This document shows positions 1 to 11,185 of a stretch of DNA of 64,000 nucleotides, one piece after another. How positions within the stretch are numbered: the first letter of the stretch is position 1; the number at the start of each line of letters is the position of its first letter. Source of the stretch: Brachypterus glaber (taxonomy: Eukaryota; Arthropoda; Insecta; Coleoptera; Kateretidae); the NCBI GenBank assembly GCA_958510825.1, contig OY294045.1, forward strand, positions 8,917,916-8,981,915, read 5' to 3'. The notes under the pieces were generated by a model. The model worked only from the letters and a program-made list of their open reading frames with translations, ran no database searches and was not told the origin of the DNA. Both the position numbers and the translations under genes were made by a program.

Positions 1-225
1 AGTGGGTCAAGGTGTAGGCGCTTAAAATCGTATTATATTCAGCAGTATATCATCTATTTTATATACGGTTTTACGTATATCCTGCAATAAAATTTAAATA
101 TGTGTACTCAGGGCAAGAAGTACCTTGTTAATAAGTTACATAATTGCAATTTGCAGTTTATATCAGGGCACAATGAGCACAGGACCTGTTTCTAGCTGTA
201 CAAAATTAAATTATGATGTTTGTTT

Positions 226-481
226 ATTTGTTTAACCTCGTACTATTCTACTTAATGAAGCATCCCCTAAGTCCAGGACTTGTGTGGGCTAGTAGTAGAG
301 GGAACCACCGGCTTATACTGACTTTCGAACCAGTTTCTAGGGATTGTCCGTTTCACTTATCGCCTTCGCCAAATTTCAATTATTAATTAACTGAAAAAGG
401 CAAATCGGCGCCAGTGAGAATTGAACTCACGATAGTAGACTTGCTATACATACGCGCTAGCTACTACGCTATGCCTCCCAT
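226..481 (-). mobile_element. tRNA-derived SINE
   Basis: Read on the minus strand, the element starts near 481 with a tRNA-like head. It has an A-box-like TAGCGTAGTAGCTAGCGC and a B-box arm GTGAG-TTCAATT-CTCAC, then a body ending in GTACGAGGTTAAACAAA near 226. The would-be acceptor stem (GGGAGGC against GGCGCC) does not pair, so this is a SINE head and not a working tRNA gene. Body fragments of the same family recur at 63404-63485 (-) and 61075-61118 (+), which supports a dispersed Pol III retroposon. It depends on a LINE for movement and encodes no protein. Confidence 0.6.
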
Positions 482-637
482 GTTTTTAATACATTATGAC
501 CAGTTTAAGTAGGTATGTATCATTTTAAAGTGGTATTGAGTTTTATAATGTCATTGGTGGACTTTTTTTAAGGTGTGGTATGTTTTTTTCTTAATTCGTT
601 AAAATAATTCCTTATTGTATTAATTACGAATTTGCTA

Positions 638-811
638 TTGAAATCGTAATACATTTATATAATTAATTAATGAATGAATGAATGAATGAATGAATGAATG
701 AATGAATTAGTTAATTAATTAATTAATTAATTAATTAACTAATTCATTCATTCATTCATTCATTCATTCATTCATTCATTAATTAATTATATAAATGTAT
801 TACGATTTCAA
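638..811. repeat. Palindrome built on AATG/ATTA simple repeats
   Basis: The outer arms TTGAAATCGTAATACATT (638 on) and its complement (ending 811) are matched. Inside them are (TGAA)n on the left and (TTCA)n on the right, around a central (TTAA/ATTA)n. The whole unit is a near-perfect 174-bp inverted repeat, consistent with a terminal-inverted-repeat element or a fold-over duplication of a microsatellite. Confidence 0.7.
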
Positions 812-857
812 TTAATTAATTAATTAATTAATTAATTTATTAATTAATTAATTAATT

Positions 858-930
<73 letters not shown>

Positions 931-959
931 TTCATTCATTCATTCATTCATTCATTCAT

Positions 960-1024
<65 letters not shown>
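812..1024. repeat. Tetranucleotide microsatellite (ATTA/TTTA/TTCA)
   Basis: Uninterrupted ATTA, TTTA, TTCA and TTTA tetranucleotide runs follow the palindrome directly. The motif changes are blockwise, as expected for slippage with point changes. No coding or RNA signal is seen. Confidence 0.9.
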
Positions 1025-1027
<3 letters not shown>

Positions 1028-2460
1028 ATTTGGCTTACAAACAGGACTAGCGTATAAAACATAACCACTAATTGCTAATATCAAACATCATGTTAAAATA
1101 CTAAGTATACAATTAAAAATATAAGGCAATATATAAACGTTACAGTTTAAGAAAATGACACAAGTGTCTTATCTTAGGTCTAAAATAATTTTTTAAGATA
1201 TTTTGGGAAATATTAAACATATCTAAATCTTGACAATAATTAATTGAGGATTTCAGGATCCTACAAATATCGAAACTACCGTATAATAATATAATATATT
1301 ATTCTAGCGCAGGCGCTGTAAATAATATAATAACACGAAACTAACTAAGAATTTGATCAAGATGTCAAGATGATTTGTTTGTCATATTTTATTTCATTGG
1401 TTAAATGCTTAGTTTAGTGTTAACTACTGGGTAAACCAACCTTACATTAAAGTCTTTAATAAATCAAGTTATGAATGGAATATTTAATGGCAGTTGATTT
1501 AAAATTGGAATTTATATAAAATAATTATTTATAAAGGATTCCTTTATCAAAGGAAAAATAAAAAATATATCAGAAAAAAATATTCCGTAATAATATACCA
1601 TGTATTGACTTAAAAGTCCATTCCGAATAAATTTATATGACCTACGATATTTCATAGAATTTACGAGACTTGAGATATGGCCAAAGATTCTGTTCGAAAA
1701 CAACGAAAATCCCTCGTTGAAACGTCACAGCAAAATTAGATAACAATTTTAGTCAGGTCCAGAGCCCTATTCCCCATAAACAAAAACCTTAGATTCTTTT
1801 AAGGCATTTACTTTATTAAAAAAATAATTATTTTAATTTTTTTCCAATTTTAAAATGAATTAGGAGAGGGATTTTTATTTTTTTAAATTATGCACAGAAT
1901 CAGGTTTTCGATTAAACAAAAATTATAACTAAACATTTATTTAACTTTTTTTTTTTAATTTTATAAAAGGTACATGTCAAACTTAGTTTGTTTGGCATAT
2001 GTTTTAATTAATGCATTTTTCACGATACATTTAAAAAATCGTATTTTTTTCTAATTTTACAAATGAAGTTTTTGTTGTTTGTTTTTTAGCTAAAATTTGT
2101 CACACAATTTAGTTTTTGTATTGACATGACACAACATACAAAAGTACAATATTTGAATGTTGAGCTGAAATTACACGAAATATCTGAAAAAAGCTTAGTT
2201 CTTTACATTTATTTAAACTTGTTACGTTGATATAAAATTTTTCCATCTTTGTAATGATTCTGTAAAAAAATAAATTCCATAGATAATAAGAAAATGAATT
2301 ATATCGTAAAATTGCAACCATATTAAGACTTCTGTAGAACTAGTTAATATTTTTTTCTTGTTTTATACGTCTATTCCTTGTTTGTTACTATGAGTTAGAT
2401 TTTATTTGAAATCTATAACATGTTACGGAAAATATGCAGTAGAATATTTCGTGTTTTTTT
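1025..2460. other. AT-rich stretch with no supported gene
   Basis: Open frames here are under 71 codons, rich in F/I/Y/N, and do not resemble any family I know. Long T and A runs occur around 1800-2100. No terminal repeats or duplicated block were recognised. Confidence 0.6.
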
Positions 2461-2463
2461 CAG

Positions 2464-3038
2464 AGGGCCTGTGGGGCAGGGACGCACTCAAGTGCTGCTG
2501 GCCCAATGTGGAAACTAACGGTACCAGGTAGTAAACATCCCCTCCCAGGTACCAAATCCAAGAAATTAAGGTCACAGGATTATTCCCTAATTAGGTAGCC
2601 TGGATTAAAGGTAAGTAATAAGCAAAGCGTTGCGGTCAATTTCGTAACAGTTGCAATTTTGCCACAGTTTCGATAACATCTCTCAAAATTTTTAGTGAAA
2701 GTGAAAAGTGTTTTAGTGATGGAATCTTTTATTTTAGGTATGTTTATTATATTTATGTAAAAAAATACAGTTTTGGTTGGGTAGTTGTACTTAAAATATG
2801 TAACTGAAAATACTGTTGAATTTTTTTTTGAAAATTTCTTTAATCTCTAATTTTCAAAGACCACAACTTTTGATCTAGACCTGCTTTTAGGCTATTTTTT
2901 TATCTAATGCCCTATATTCACGTTTAATTTTGGCCCGAAAGTGCCCGCAACTAAAATTATGTGTTTTTTTTAGAACAAGTCGTCACCGATTCTTCGGAAA
3001 TTGATTATGATGACGAGTCATCATTGGATGTTTTTTAG
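2464..3038 (+). CDS. Possible three-exon mini-gene encoding a short acidic peptide
   Basis: Signals suggest exons. A T-rich tract and CAG end at 2463. An exon of 147 bases follows to 2610, ending AAG before GTAAGTAA. A second acceptor, TTTTTAG, lies at 2696. ATG at 2719 opens six codons and leaves G at 2737 before GTATGT. TTTTTTTAG ends at 2973, and a final exon runs to TAG at 3036-3038. Splicing 2737 to 2974 keeps frame and gives a 27-residue peptide rich in D, E and S. The first exon is open in one frame for 44 codons but that frame stops before the exon ends, so it may be leader. An AATAAA lies near 3414, beyond a MITE. Coordinates span introns. This rests on splice-site appearance only, and I do not recognise the product. 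Confidence 0.25.
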
Positions 3039-3091
3039 TTTTAATTGTTATGTTTTAGGACTAATAATTTATCTAGTATGTCAAGATTTAT

Positions 3092-3323
3092 TACCGTAAT
3101 TTCACACAACTATAGTCCGGCCACACAACTATAGTCCAAGGCCCCCAGGGGGCAGAGGATAATTATTTTTAAATGTTTACAATTTCTTATGAAAGTTGGT
3201 GTATATGGGATATACAGCAACAGGTTTTCAGTTTTTTTAAATACGCTTTTAAATATGGAATATAGGTGTGAAGCTGGACCATAGTTATGTGAATCTGGAC
3301 TATTGTTGTGTGAAATTACGGTA
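3092..3323. mobile_element. MITE with 27-bp terminal inverted repeats
   Basis: The ends TACCGTAATTTCACACAACT and its complement (GTTGTGTGAAATTACGGTA) close a 232-bp unit, with TA at both outer edges as in Tc1/mariner derivatives. The phrase CACACAACTATAGTCC is repeated inside the left end. There is no open frame. It lies where the 3' UTR of the putative mini-gene would be. Confidence 0.7.
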
Positions 3324-3517
3324 TTTTGTTTTAATTTTGTTAATTTTCATTCGATATTGCACTTTTAAGTTTACCTTATTGTCTTATCCTCGTATTATTT
3401 CATATTATTATATAATAAAATCTTTTTTTTTATGAAAATAATGTTTTGTTCTCTCTGATATGCCCTTGTTATTGCATAATATATAATTCTATGAAATTAA
3501 AACTAGCTATACACTAG

Positions 3518-4789
3518 TAGACCAGGGTCGATAATTTTTGAAACCAAAAAAAATAATAGTAGGATGAAACCCGTTAAAAAAGGACGAGAATATAACAAAA
3601 ATGAAAGGAAAAATAATTTACGGGCGATCTGAGCTCGGGAAGTGGAAGGGGGTGAGTTTTTAAGGGTAAAAAACGGTGTATCTCAATTTCCGGCAAAACT
3701 ACAAGTCCTATGGAAAAAAATTAAATGACAAAGTTGTAGGTAATAAAGAGAACTACAATTTTTGTAATTACACTTTTTTCACATAACCTCAAAATTAATG
3801 TGAAAAATTCAAATAATCAAGTTTTCGGTTTGGACTTTTTATCTTATGCAAAAAAAAAATTTTTTCACGAAATTTGGTGAAAACTTACCTTTTTATGTCC
3901 TAAAGACACTGTAATTTTTTTGATTTGAAATATTTATTTTTTCACCTTATTTTGACTTGATATCGAAAAAACACCCTAATTTTCAAGATGTCTTATTAAA
4001 TATTAACTTATTTGGTTGTTAATTATAGTAGTATATTTCGATTTGTATTTTTTTGTTTATCAATGTAACATAGAATCTTACGTTTTCAAGTAATTAAAGT
4101 GTAAATTTTACTAAATAGCTCAAAATTGTACATAGTGATTAAAAAAAAAAATTCGGATTCGAGTTTTTTTCTTTTCTTTGCATTTTCTGAGAACATTTAC
4201 CATAGTAATGTATATATTTTTTTACATTATCAAAAAGAAGAGATTTCAACGAACAAAAAACTCCCCGACTTTTTTTAAAAAGCTGATATTTTGATGCGAG
4301 AATTTTCGATTGAAAATTAGGGTGTTTTTTCGATATTAAGTCAAAATAAGGTAAAAAAATAAATATTTCAAATCAAAAAAATTACAGTGTCTTTAGGACA
4401 TAAAAAGGTAAGTTTTCACCAAATTTCGTGAAAAAAAAAAAATTATTGCATAAGATAAAAAGTCCAAACCAAAAACTTGATTATTTGAATTTTTCACATA
4501 AATTTTGAGGTTATGTGAAAAAAGTGTAATTACAAAAGTTGTAGGTCTCTTTTTTACCTATAACTTTGTCATTTAATTTTTTTCCATAGGACTTGTAGTT
4601 TTGCCGTAAATTGAGATACACCGTTTTTTACCCTTAAAAACTCACCCCCTTTCACTTCCCGACCTCAGATCGCCCGTAAATTATTTTTCCTTTCATTTTT
4701 GTTATATTCTAGTCCTTTTTTAACGGGTTTCATCCTACTATAATTTTTTTTCACTTTTTACCATTTTCAAAATTATCGACCCTGGTCTA
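3518..4789. mobile_element. Large foldback element, about 470-bp arms
   Basis: The ends are TAGACCAGGGTCGATAATTT and its complement. The arms remain complementary from 3518 to about 3985 and from about 4315 to 4789, with a loop of about 330 bp. TAG flanks both sides (3515-3517, 4790-4792), consistent with a 3-bp target duplication, though TA is also possible. No transposase frame is present, so it is non-autonomous. Arm divergence is a few percent, with indels in A/T runs. Confidence 0.8.
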
Positions 4790-4846
4790 TAGACGAAACA
4801 CTGTGTGGCGGGTTGCAACCACCCTTTAATTTTGGATTTTTTTAAA

Positions 4847-4991
4847 TTGAAGACTACACGACAAAATGAGGGTCACGATGCGTATGTAAATAAGCACGAT
4901 TTAACGTGCGCATTTATGTGGACGTCAACCTTATTCGCATTGTGACCCTTAGCGTTTTTGTCGTGCACGAAGACTACATGTAGTCTTCAAT
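4847..4991. mobile_element. Short hairpin MITE
   Basis: The left arm ATTGAAGACTACACGACAAA with GAGGGTCACGATGCG pairs imperfectly with CGCATTGTGACCC and GTCTTCAATTG on the right. An extra small palindrome, GACTACATGTAGTC, lies at the right end. No coding capacity. Confidence 0.55.
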
Positions 4992-6289
4992 TGTTTTTGA
5001 CCAAAATTTATTATTTAATAAAAAAATAAAAATACGTTTTTGTATGGTTCTGGTTTGTTTTTATTTACCTAAAAGTTTAAGAGAAAGTCGAGGTGATGCG
5101 AGAGATTTGTTTGGGCAGGACAGGTCAAAAATTTCCGAACAAATATAAGGAATTTCCCAACTTTTTACCCTTCAGGAAAAAGCTTTAGATACCCCTGATG
5201 GAAACTTTTGATGATTAAAAAGAAAAAGGTTCTAACCTCTGTAAAAAAGAGCGTTAAAGCTCTCAGGGGTAATTACCGCTGACGAAAAACAAAAAAAAGG
5301 TCCTTGCCTCTACGAATTTCCAAACTGTACCGTTCCAATTTTCTTAAATAATAATTTTTAAAGCTATATACCAGCTCGACAGTGGATTTCCCAACTCGAC
5401 CGTGGTTGGGGGAGGGGTTGCCCTATAGGCCTATGAGGGTAACTACCCATGGCTAGTTTTAAAAACTTTCACTTAAAAGATCTGGCACTTCTGATCTTTT
5501 TTTTTTTTGATTATGGTGTGGGGTAGGAAGCCTGTGAAAAAAATAGAAAAAATCGTTAAATGAATTTTTTGCTACATCATCATAAAGTTAACACTTTTAC
5601 GAAGGAGCAGGCATTTATCCATGGCAAAAAAAGCCATAAACAATCATGCTTTAAAATACTGTTGTAAAATTTTTGCCACTTTACTTCGTTATATTCGGGC
5701 AAAGCCTCAGAACGTACATTTTATCATATTTTTGTGAATAATTGTAAAAAAATCCAAAAGTTTATATTCTATCTAAATGACGACATCTTCTTCTTCAAAA
5801 TTTCCTTTTGGACACTAAATTAAAGTGACCCAAAAGGACTTAATGGTCTTGAACTCTCGTTCTTATTGACCAGGTACAAGTATTAGAGACTTGAAGCGAG
5901 TCTCTCTAATCGTTTCAACTAAATATATTTTCTTATTAACATAACCTCACAAAAAAAACGTGGTTAACCCACAAAAGTACATCACAAACATCAAATATTC
6001 AATTTAAATCGATTTAAATATATAGAACGGTTTCATAGTATAGATAATTTTCTTGACATTCACATTTTCACATAAAATACTTGTTGCGTAGAATAAACGT
6101 TGTTACCGATTTATAAAATTCCAGCCGAAAGTACATGATGCCCATTCCACGGGTGGAACGCATCTCCTAAATGACGACATAAAAATATAAACTATTTTTT
6201 CAAGACATATTTATACGATACTTCAAGTTTACGCAAAGTCCGCCAGAAGACCTACTTACAAAGCTAGACTAAACCACTAGAGTCTACTT
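4992..6289. other. Unassigned stretch with diffuse repeats
   Basis: No gene is supported. Phrases such as TTTCCCAACT, ACCCCTGA and AAAAAGGTCC around 5106-5330 recur loosely at 23600-23700 and 24500-24550, which suggests an old dispersed repeat. ATGACGACAT occurs in direct orientation at about 5778 and 6171. Confidence 0.45.
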
Positions 6290-6460
6290 CCCAAATTCAA
6301 CTCGGTCTTTCGCGCTGTTGCCAAATTGCCCAATTTAATATATCTTTGGTTTATGGTTGTTTTGGTGTTTTTGTTTTTGAAAAATCACCAAAACAACCAA
6401 AAACCAAAGATATATTAAGCACGATTTGGCAACAGAGCGAAAGACCGAGTTGAATCTGGG
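6290..6460. mobile_element. Near-perfect hairpin MITE (171 bp)
   Basis: ATTCAACTCGGTCTTTCGC at the left and GCGAAAGACCGAGTTGAAT at the right are exact complements. Complementarity continues through a TTTGGCAACA/TGTTGCCAAA segment and ATATATCTTTGGTTT to a short loop around 6375. No open frame is present. Confidence 0.8.
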
Positions 6461-6519
6461 ACGTTAGTAACTAAACCTAGTAACTTTTTTAGTTACTAAT
6501 AATGAAATGAACTAAGGTA

Positions 6520-7423
6520 GAGGAAAGTCGCCTAATTTCGGATACCATTTACAATGTATTCAATATTTAATACTCGGTATTACTTTTTGATATTTTTTTT
6601 ATATAACCAGATACAACTTATTATAGCGAACCATGATTTATTATAAAAGCAATTTTATTACAGTTTATTTTTTCCAAAAAACACGGTTAAAAAAAATCAG
6701 CGCATTTTTGTGCATTTGAAAAAGGGCTCCTAATTTCGGACATATCCGAAAAAATTTTTTCAAGAGTAGATCTGGATCCCATTGCTTATGTTTCTTGTTA
6801 TTCCTTCACATTTAAGACGTAATTTAATCATTAAGCGATTTTCTACGAAATACTATAGGAACTATAATTTTAGATTCCCAATTTCGAATATCTTAGTATC
6901 TTAGGTAATTTTCGTTTTTTTAAAATTGTTTATCTTATTTTGTTGTATCATTATAAAAATAATAATTAATGGTTGGTTATCCTGAATAATAATTACCTTG
7001 CGGATATCCGAAATTGGGAATCAAATGCACAAAAATGGTCTATCCAAAATTAGGCAACTTTCTGCTTTTTAGATTAGAAATTTGTAGAATGTTTACGTTT
7101 TCAAATTGCTTAATTATGAATAGTGGATCAACTTAACTAACATCATAACTTACCCAAGATAGAATCACGAACTTTTATAACGATTATTTATAAAATAAAC
7201 AAGCATAATAATGCAACTGAGCACAAAACTGCCATTTGCAATATAAACGATTTGTGCTGCCATTTAAAGGGGAGAAGCTCTACCGTTATCATATTTCAGG
7301 ACGGATTTAGTTTGACTTTTGGCTTCACATAAAAGTAGGTTTCTGTTTACCTTTGCAGACAGTATCTTAAATACACTACTATCCGAAATTTGGAAACCAT
7401 CCGAAATTAGGCGCATTTCCTCT
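6520..7423. mobile_element. TA-flanked mariner-like MITE, complete copy
   Basis: The ends GAGGAAAGTCGCCTAATTTC and GAAATTAGGCGCATTTCCTC form imperfect terminal inverted repeats flanked by TA. Internal phrases such as CCTAATTTCGGACATATCCG repeat the end motif near both termini, resembling subterminal transposase sites. A second copy, over 95% identical by eye, lies at 55621-56524. At about 904 bp with no transposase it is non-autonomous. The Tc1/mariner assignment rests on the TA target only. Confidence 0.8.
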
Positions 7424-7857
7424 ATACTCATATTTTTATTGCATATTAATCCTAATATAACTGTTCTTCAAATATGGGCATTTATAGGCTATTTATAGGC
7501 ACATTTCTTGTTTCATAATGTATTTTATAACATAAAATTAAACTTGTTAGAAGTTAAAAATAGACACTTCAATAAGGTAATACAGCTTGAATATATAAGG
7601 TACTTGTCCAATAGCAGATTTATTATAATAAAAAATGTATAACAGGCTAGGCTGCAACTCCTCAAGCCTTAAACATTTTTTTTATTTTTAAAATGTTATT
7701 ACATTTCCTAAGAATAGTTTTGCGTATGTTTAAAAATAAAATAAAAATACTCTTTTACTTTTCTTGACGTTTTATATGTCCATCGGTCTGTCTCTTCGGA
7801 AAAAGTTTTGAACACGATAACTCGAGTACGGTTTGAGATAGACGTGAAATTTTGATA
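7424..7857. other. Unassigned AT-rich spacer
   Basis: No gene is seen. Around 7770-7850 lies a phrase (GTCCATCGGTCTGTCTC, then ACACGATAACTCGAG) that recurs as GTCCGTCTGTCC with ACACGATAACTCAAG at 45007-45053, a repeat-associated sequence and not a gene. Confidence 0.5.
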
Positions 7858-9170
7858 TACCGGGTGTCCCAACTCTATTTACCCTGCGATTTTCTCGAAA
7901 ACTAAAAGAGATAATCAAGTTCTGCAAAAACCAAGTTAAATGGGACAACAATATTTAAAAAGTATCCAAAAATATAATCCACCCCTTAACCACTCCCCAT
8001 CAACTTACCCCTAACTTTATTTTTTCAAATAAGACTCCTATATTTTTTGGTTCTATTGGATATACATTGAGATTGCGAATACAATGGTATATTATAATGC
8101 TATTTTTAAGTTGACAGGTGGTAAAAAACATTTAAAAACTACCCCCTGATTTCATATTGGGCAGAGATTTTCCCGAAAACTAAAAAAAAATAATCAACTT
8201 CTTCAGAAGACATTTTATATAAGACAACAGTACCTATAAAAGTAGCCCAAAATTAAATGCACCCCTACACCCACAACTTACAACCAACTATTTTTGCGAA
8301 TAGCATCCCTATATTTTTTTCGGTTGAATTCAAAGAACTATTACCTCAAGAATGAACATGATGAAATCTACCGTATGCTTTGTTTGAAGCGTGAACCAAC
8401 TATGGTGAGGGGCTGGTGGGGAGTGACTATTGTTTACACTTAGTACGCGTAAAGAGAGAGAAAGAATGTGTAAACTCACAGTCTAATGTCGAAAACTTTG
8501 TCAAGCAATACAGTGTTGCCGGTTGCAACACCTGCTTTAGATATTTTATTGTAAATTTTAAGAAATATTAGTTTTATTTGTGTTTTTTATGAACTAGTAG
8601 TTTAATTTTAATAAATTTAATTATATTACATTATCAAACATAATTATAGTGTCGTAGTATAGTAGTTTTTTTTTAATTTTAATGTAGGTATAAAGATTTA
8701 TCATAATGATAAAGTGAAAATTACGCAACATCGCTCTGGTCACCAGAAGGTTAAAACTAGCGATACTTATGTTAACACCAGAAGCAGTATCGCGTACCTT
8801 TATGTAAACAAATAAAAAGATGGCACCTTCATAAACATTGGTCTGAAATAACTTCTTGAGGTGAAAGTTCTTTGGTTGAATTGGATAAACTTTGAGCTTG
8901 CAAATACAATGATATATAATACTTGCTATTTTTGATTCTAGAAGTGGTAAAAAAGTTTAAAAACAATTCCCGAATCCCATCTATATTTAGGTAGTGATTT
9001 TCTCGAAAACTAAAAGAGATAACTAAGTTTTAGGAGGGGGTTGAGGGGTGGATTTATTTTTTTGCTACTTTCTATAGTCTCATTTACACTGTGTTTTGAA
9101 AAACTTGATTATCTCTCTTTTAGTTTTCGAGAAAATCACTGCCTAAATATAGATGGAATCCGGGAAGGTT
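7858..9170. repeat. Array of diverged ~280-bp units with foldback end
   Basis: The block opens with TACCGGGTGTCCCAACTCTA, the same terminus as the foldback at 55376. Units carrying GATTTTCTCGAAAACTAAAA, a TTGGTTGAATTGGAT-like segment and GGTGGTAAAAAA recur at about 7890, 8170 and 9000. The last 90 bp (9080-9170) are the inverted complement of 8966-9050. A hAT-like element interrupts the array at 8331. No coding frame is present. Confidence 0.6.
8331..8874. mobile_element. hAT-like non-autonomous element with 8-bp duplication
   Basis: The 22-bp termini begin CAAAGAACTATTACCTCAAG at the left and CAAAGAACTTTCACCTCAAG on the complement of the right, two mismatches. The 8-bp direct repeat GTTGAATT flanks it exactly (8323-8330, 8875-8882). 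8-bp duplications and CAxxG-type ends are hallmarks of hAT. The 544-bp interior has no transposase frame. Removing it restores the GGTTGAATTGGAT phrase seen in the neighbouring array units. Confidence 0.8.
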
Positions 9171-9277
9171 TTTATAGTATATTAAAGTACTAGTTACATA
9201 ACATACGTTTTTGGCGCATGAGTACAAGTTTAGAAAACGAGCCCCTTGCGGCGAGTATATAAGTATATATATATACC

Positions 9278-9353
9278 TATTCTTATTCCTCTTCCTTTTC
9301 TTTTTCTTTTCTTCTTCTTTTCCTTTTTCTTCTACTACTTCTTTTTCTTACTC
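9278..9353. repeat. Polypyrimidine tract
   Basis: About 75 bases are almost pure C/T on this strand (TTCCTCTTCCTTTTC and similar). It is probably decayed microsatellite and no gene is attached to it. Confidence 0.8.
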
Positions 9354-10610
9354 ACCTTAGCTTGAACATCCCTAATATTGATTATAGATTTTCAAAAAAC
9401 TCTTGATTTTTGACATTTATTATTTATATACTGTATGTTTAAACACGTGTTTTGTAATTTTATTGTTAATATTATGTTTATATTGTCTTGTAAATTGAAG
9501 TGGACGTTAAGTTACTGTGTTTTACATTTATAAATGTTCTCTTATGGTTATTTTTGACCTTTTATGGATATAGTATTTTTATATATTTTTGGCTAGGTAA
9601 GATAAAGTTAGTTTTTCTTAAAATAATCTCTAACTTGTGTAATTTCTTGTAGTCTGACGATGATAATCGAAACCGGTAACTAACCTAAATTATTAATAAT
9701 GTGAATGATGACTAAAGGTTTGATTTTTTAAAATAATATCTCTTCACTATAAGTATACGTACGTTAAATTATGGATCTCAATATTTTTGATTTTCGGGTA
9801 ATTTATGTTTGTGTAGCAGTAATTAATACACATGAATGAATTGGGACTTGTTTATAAACAAATATTTATAATTTTCAAAATCCGTCAACTTGATTAGGTT
9901 TATGAATATTCATGTCGTTTTAAATAATAAAAAAATACTATAGGAAATAATTTAATTATGACATTTTATTTAATTCGAAAGGATAACAAACTAGTTTTAT
10001 TAATTAATGTTAAATAATAAATAATTAATTACCAGTAGTCGGCTTAAACTCAGTTATGACTCATCAACGTTGAAAATAAACACAGAAACATAGGCTTACG
10101 GAATAATTTTTCCGAATTATGAGGGAAATTTTTATAAAGGTTACTAAATCGAAACATTTGACGACTAATTTGTTTCACACAACAATACCGGTGTTTTTTA
10201 AAGAAAAAAACTACATTCGATTTTTACCTTTAAGGAATACGAAAGTTTTTAATTTTTATTTACCGATAACTTTTTTTCCCACCTTACTCATTTAAATGGA
10301 ATCATTAAAAAAAAGTCAAGATAAAAATAAATAAAAATGTAAATATTTAAAACCTCGCATCAACGCTAGAGTCGACGCGGCGCCTATGTGAGGACTGGAA
10401 ATTCGCCGAGTACTGTTTATAACTAAAACCAGAAATATATTATATTTTCTTTTAACCTTCGCAAGAACAATAAATTCTAAGGAATCAGAAAGTGGCAAGT
10501 ACGAAAAAATGGTAAAATAGAACAAAATCGTGAAATCCTTTCATACAGTTATTAATCAACCTGTATGTAATTTAACAATTTCAATGTTGCAATTATAATA
10601 ATAATAATAA
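9354..10610. other. Unassigned AT-rich stretch
   Basis: No coding frame over 70 codons, no inverted ends and no block matching elsewhere were noticed. A short AAT microsatellite is at 10590-10610. Confidence 0.5.
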
Positions 10611-10611
10611 G

Positions 10612-10802
10612 CAAGAAAGTCGTATCTAATAATTTGAGTTTTCAACTTATTATCATCTTTAAACCTTACTTAAACTTTTATGCAAAGAAAAATAGTCATA
10701 TATTATATTTTGAGAGATTTATTTACCTAGACATATTGTTTTGACGCCGCCGCCGCCGTTCCTAGCTAATAAAAAACAACAAAAATGCGAATACGACTTT
10801 CT
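10612..10802. repeat. Short inverted-repeat unit
   Basis: CAAGAAAGTCGTAT at the left matches ATACGACTTTCTTG at the right as a 14-bp inverted repeat 191 bp across. This is compatible with a small MITE. No target duplication was established. Confidence 0.35.
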
Positions 10803-10964
10803 TGATTAGCAGGGTAGTATAGGCCATGCACAAATAAGGATACTGATAATCAAAAATCAAAAAATTCAATTCAAATTTTGGAAGTTTATGGCAAATTATA
10901 ATTATAACAACATGACATTACGTGTATTCCCTAGAAAAACATTTTTTTTCGTGTAGGTAGATAC

Positions 10965-11185
10965 TTGTGCACAGGCACCCCAAAAAAAAAGGTCGGTTCC
11001 CCCAGCCGAAAAAAACATTTCTATACGTTTTTGGGGTCCCTTAATCCGAATCTGGGACTTGTTTGACTCGGTCAGTTCGTATTACGTCGCTAACCTCAAA
11101 AATGTGATGAAAGTTAAAACTTTTCATCACTTTTTGTCTCGTTTGGGGAAACAGATTTTTTTTTGTGTGCCTGTGTTTCTATTCT
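10965..11185. mobile_element. Probable MITE with CACAGGCAC ends
   Basis: GTGCACAGGCACCCCAAAAA at the left and TTTTTTTTGTGTGCCTGTG at the right are inverted. The inside contains GGGGTCCCTTAATCCGAATC, related to a phrase found in foldbacks at 21730 and 58078. AAAGTTAAAACTTT sits near the centre. Confidence 0.5.

Noticed and set aside
408..481. Possible functional tRNA gene on the minus strand
   Set aside because: The T-arm is good, but the acceptor strands do not pair and a repetitive SINE body follows. Read as a SINE head.
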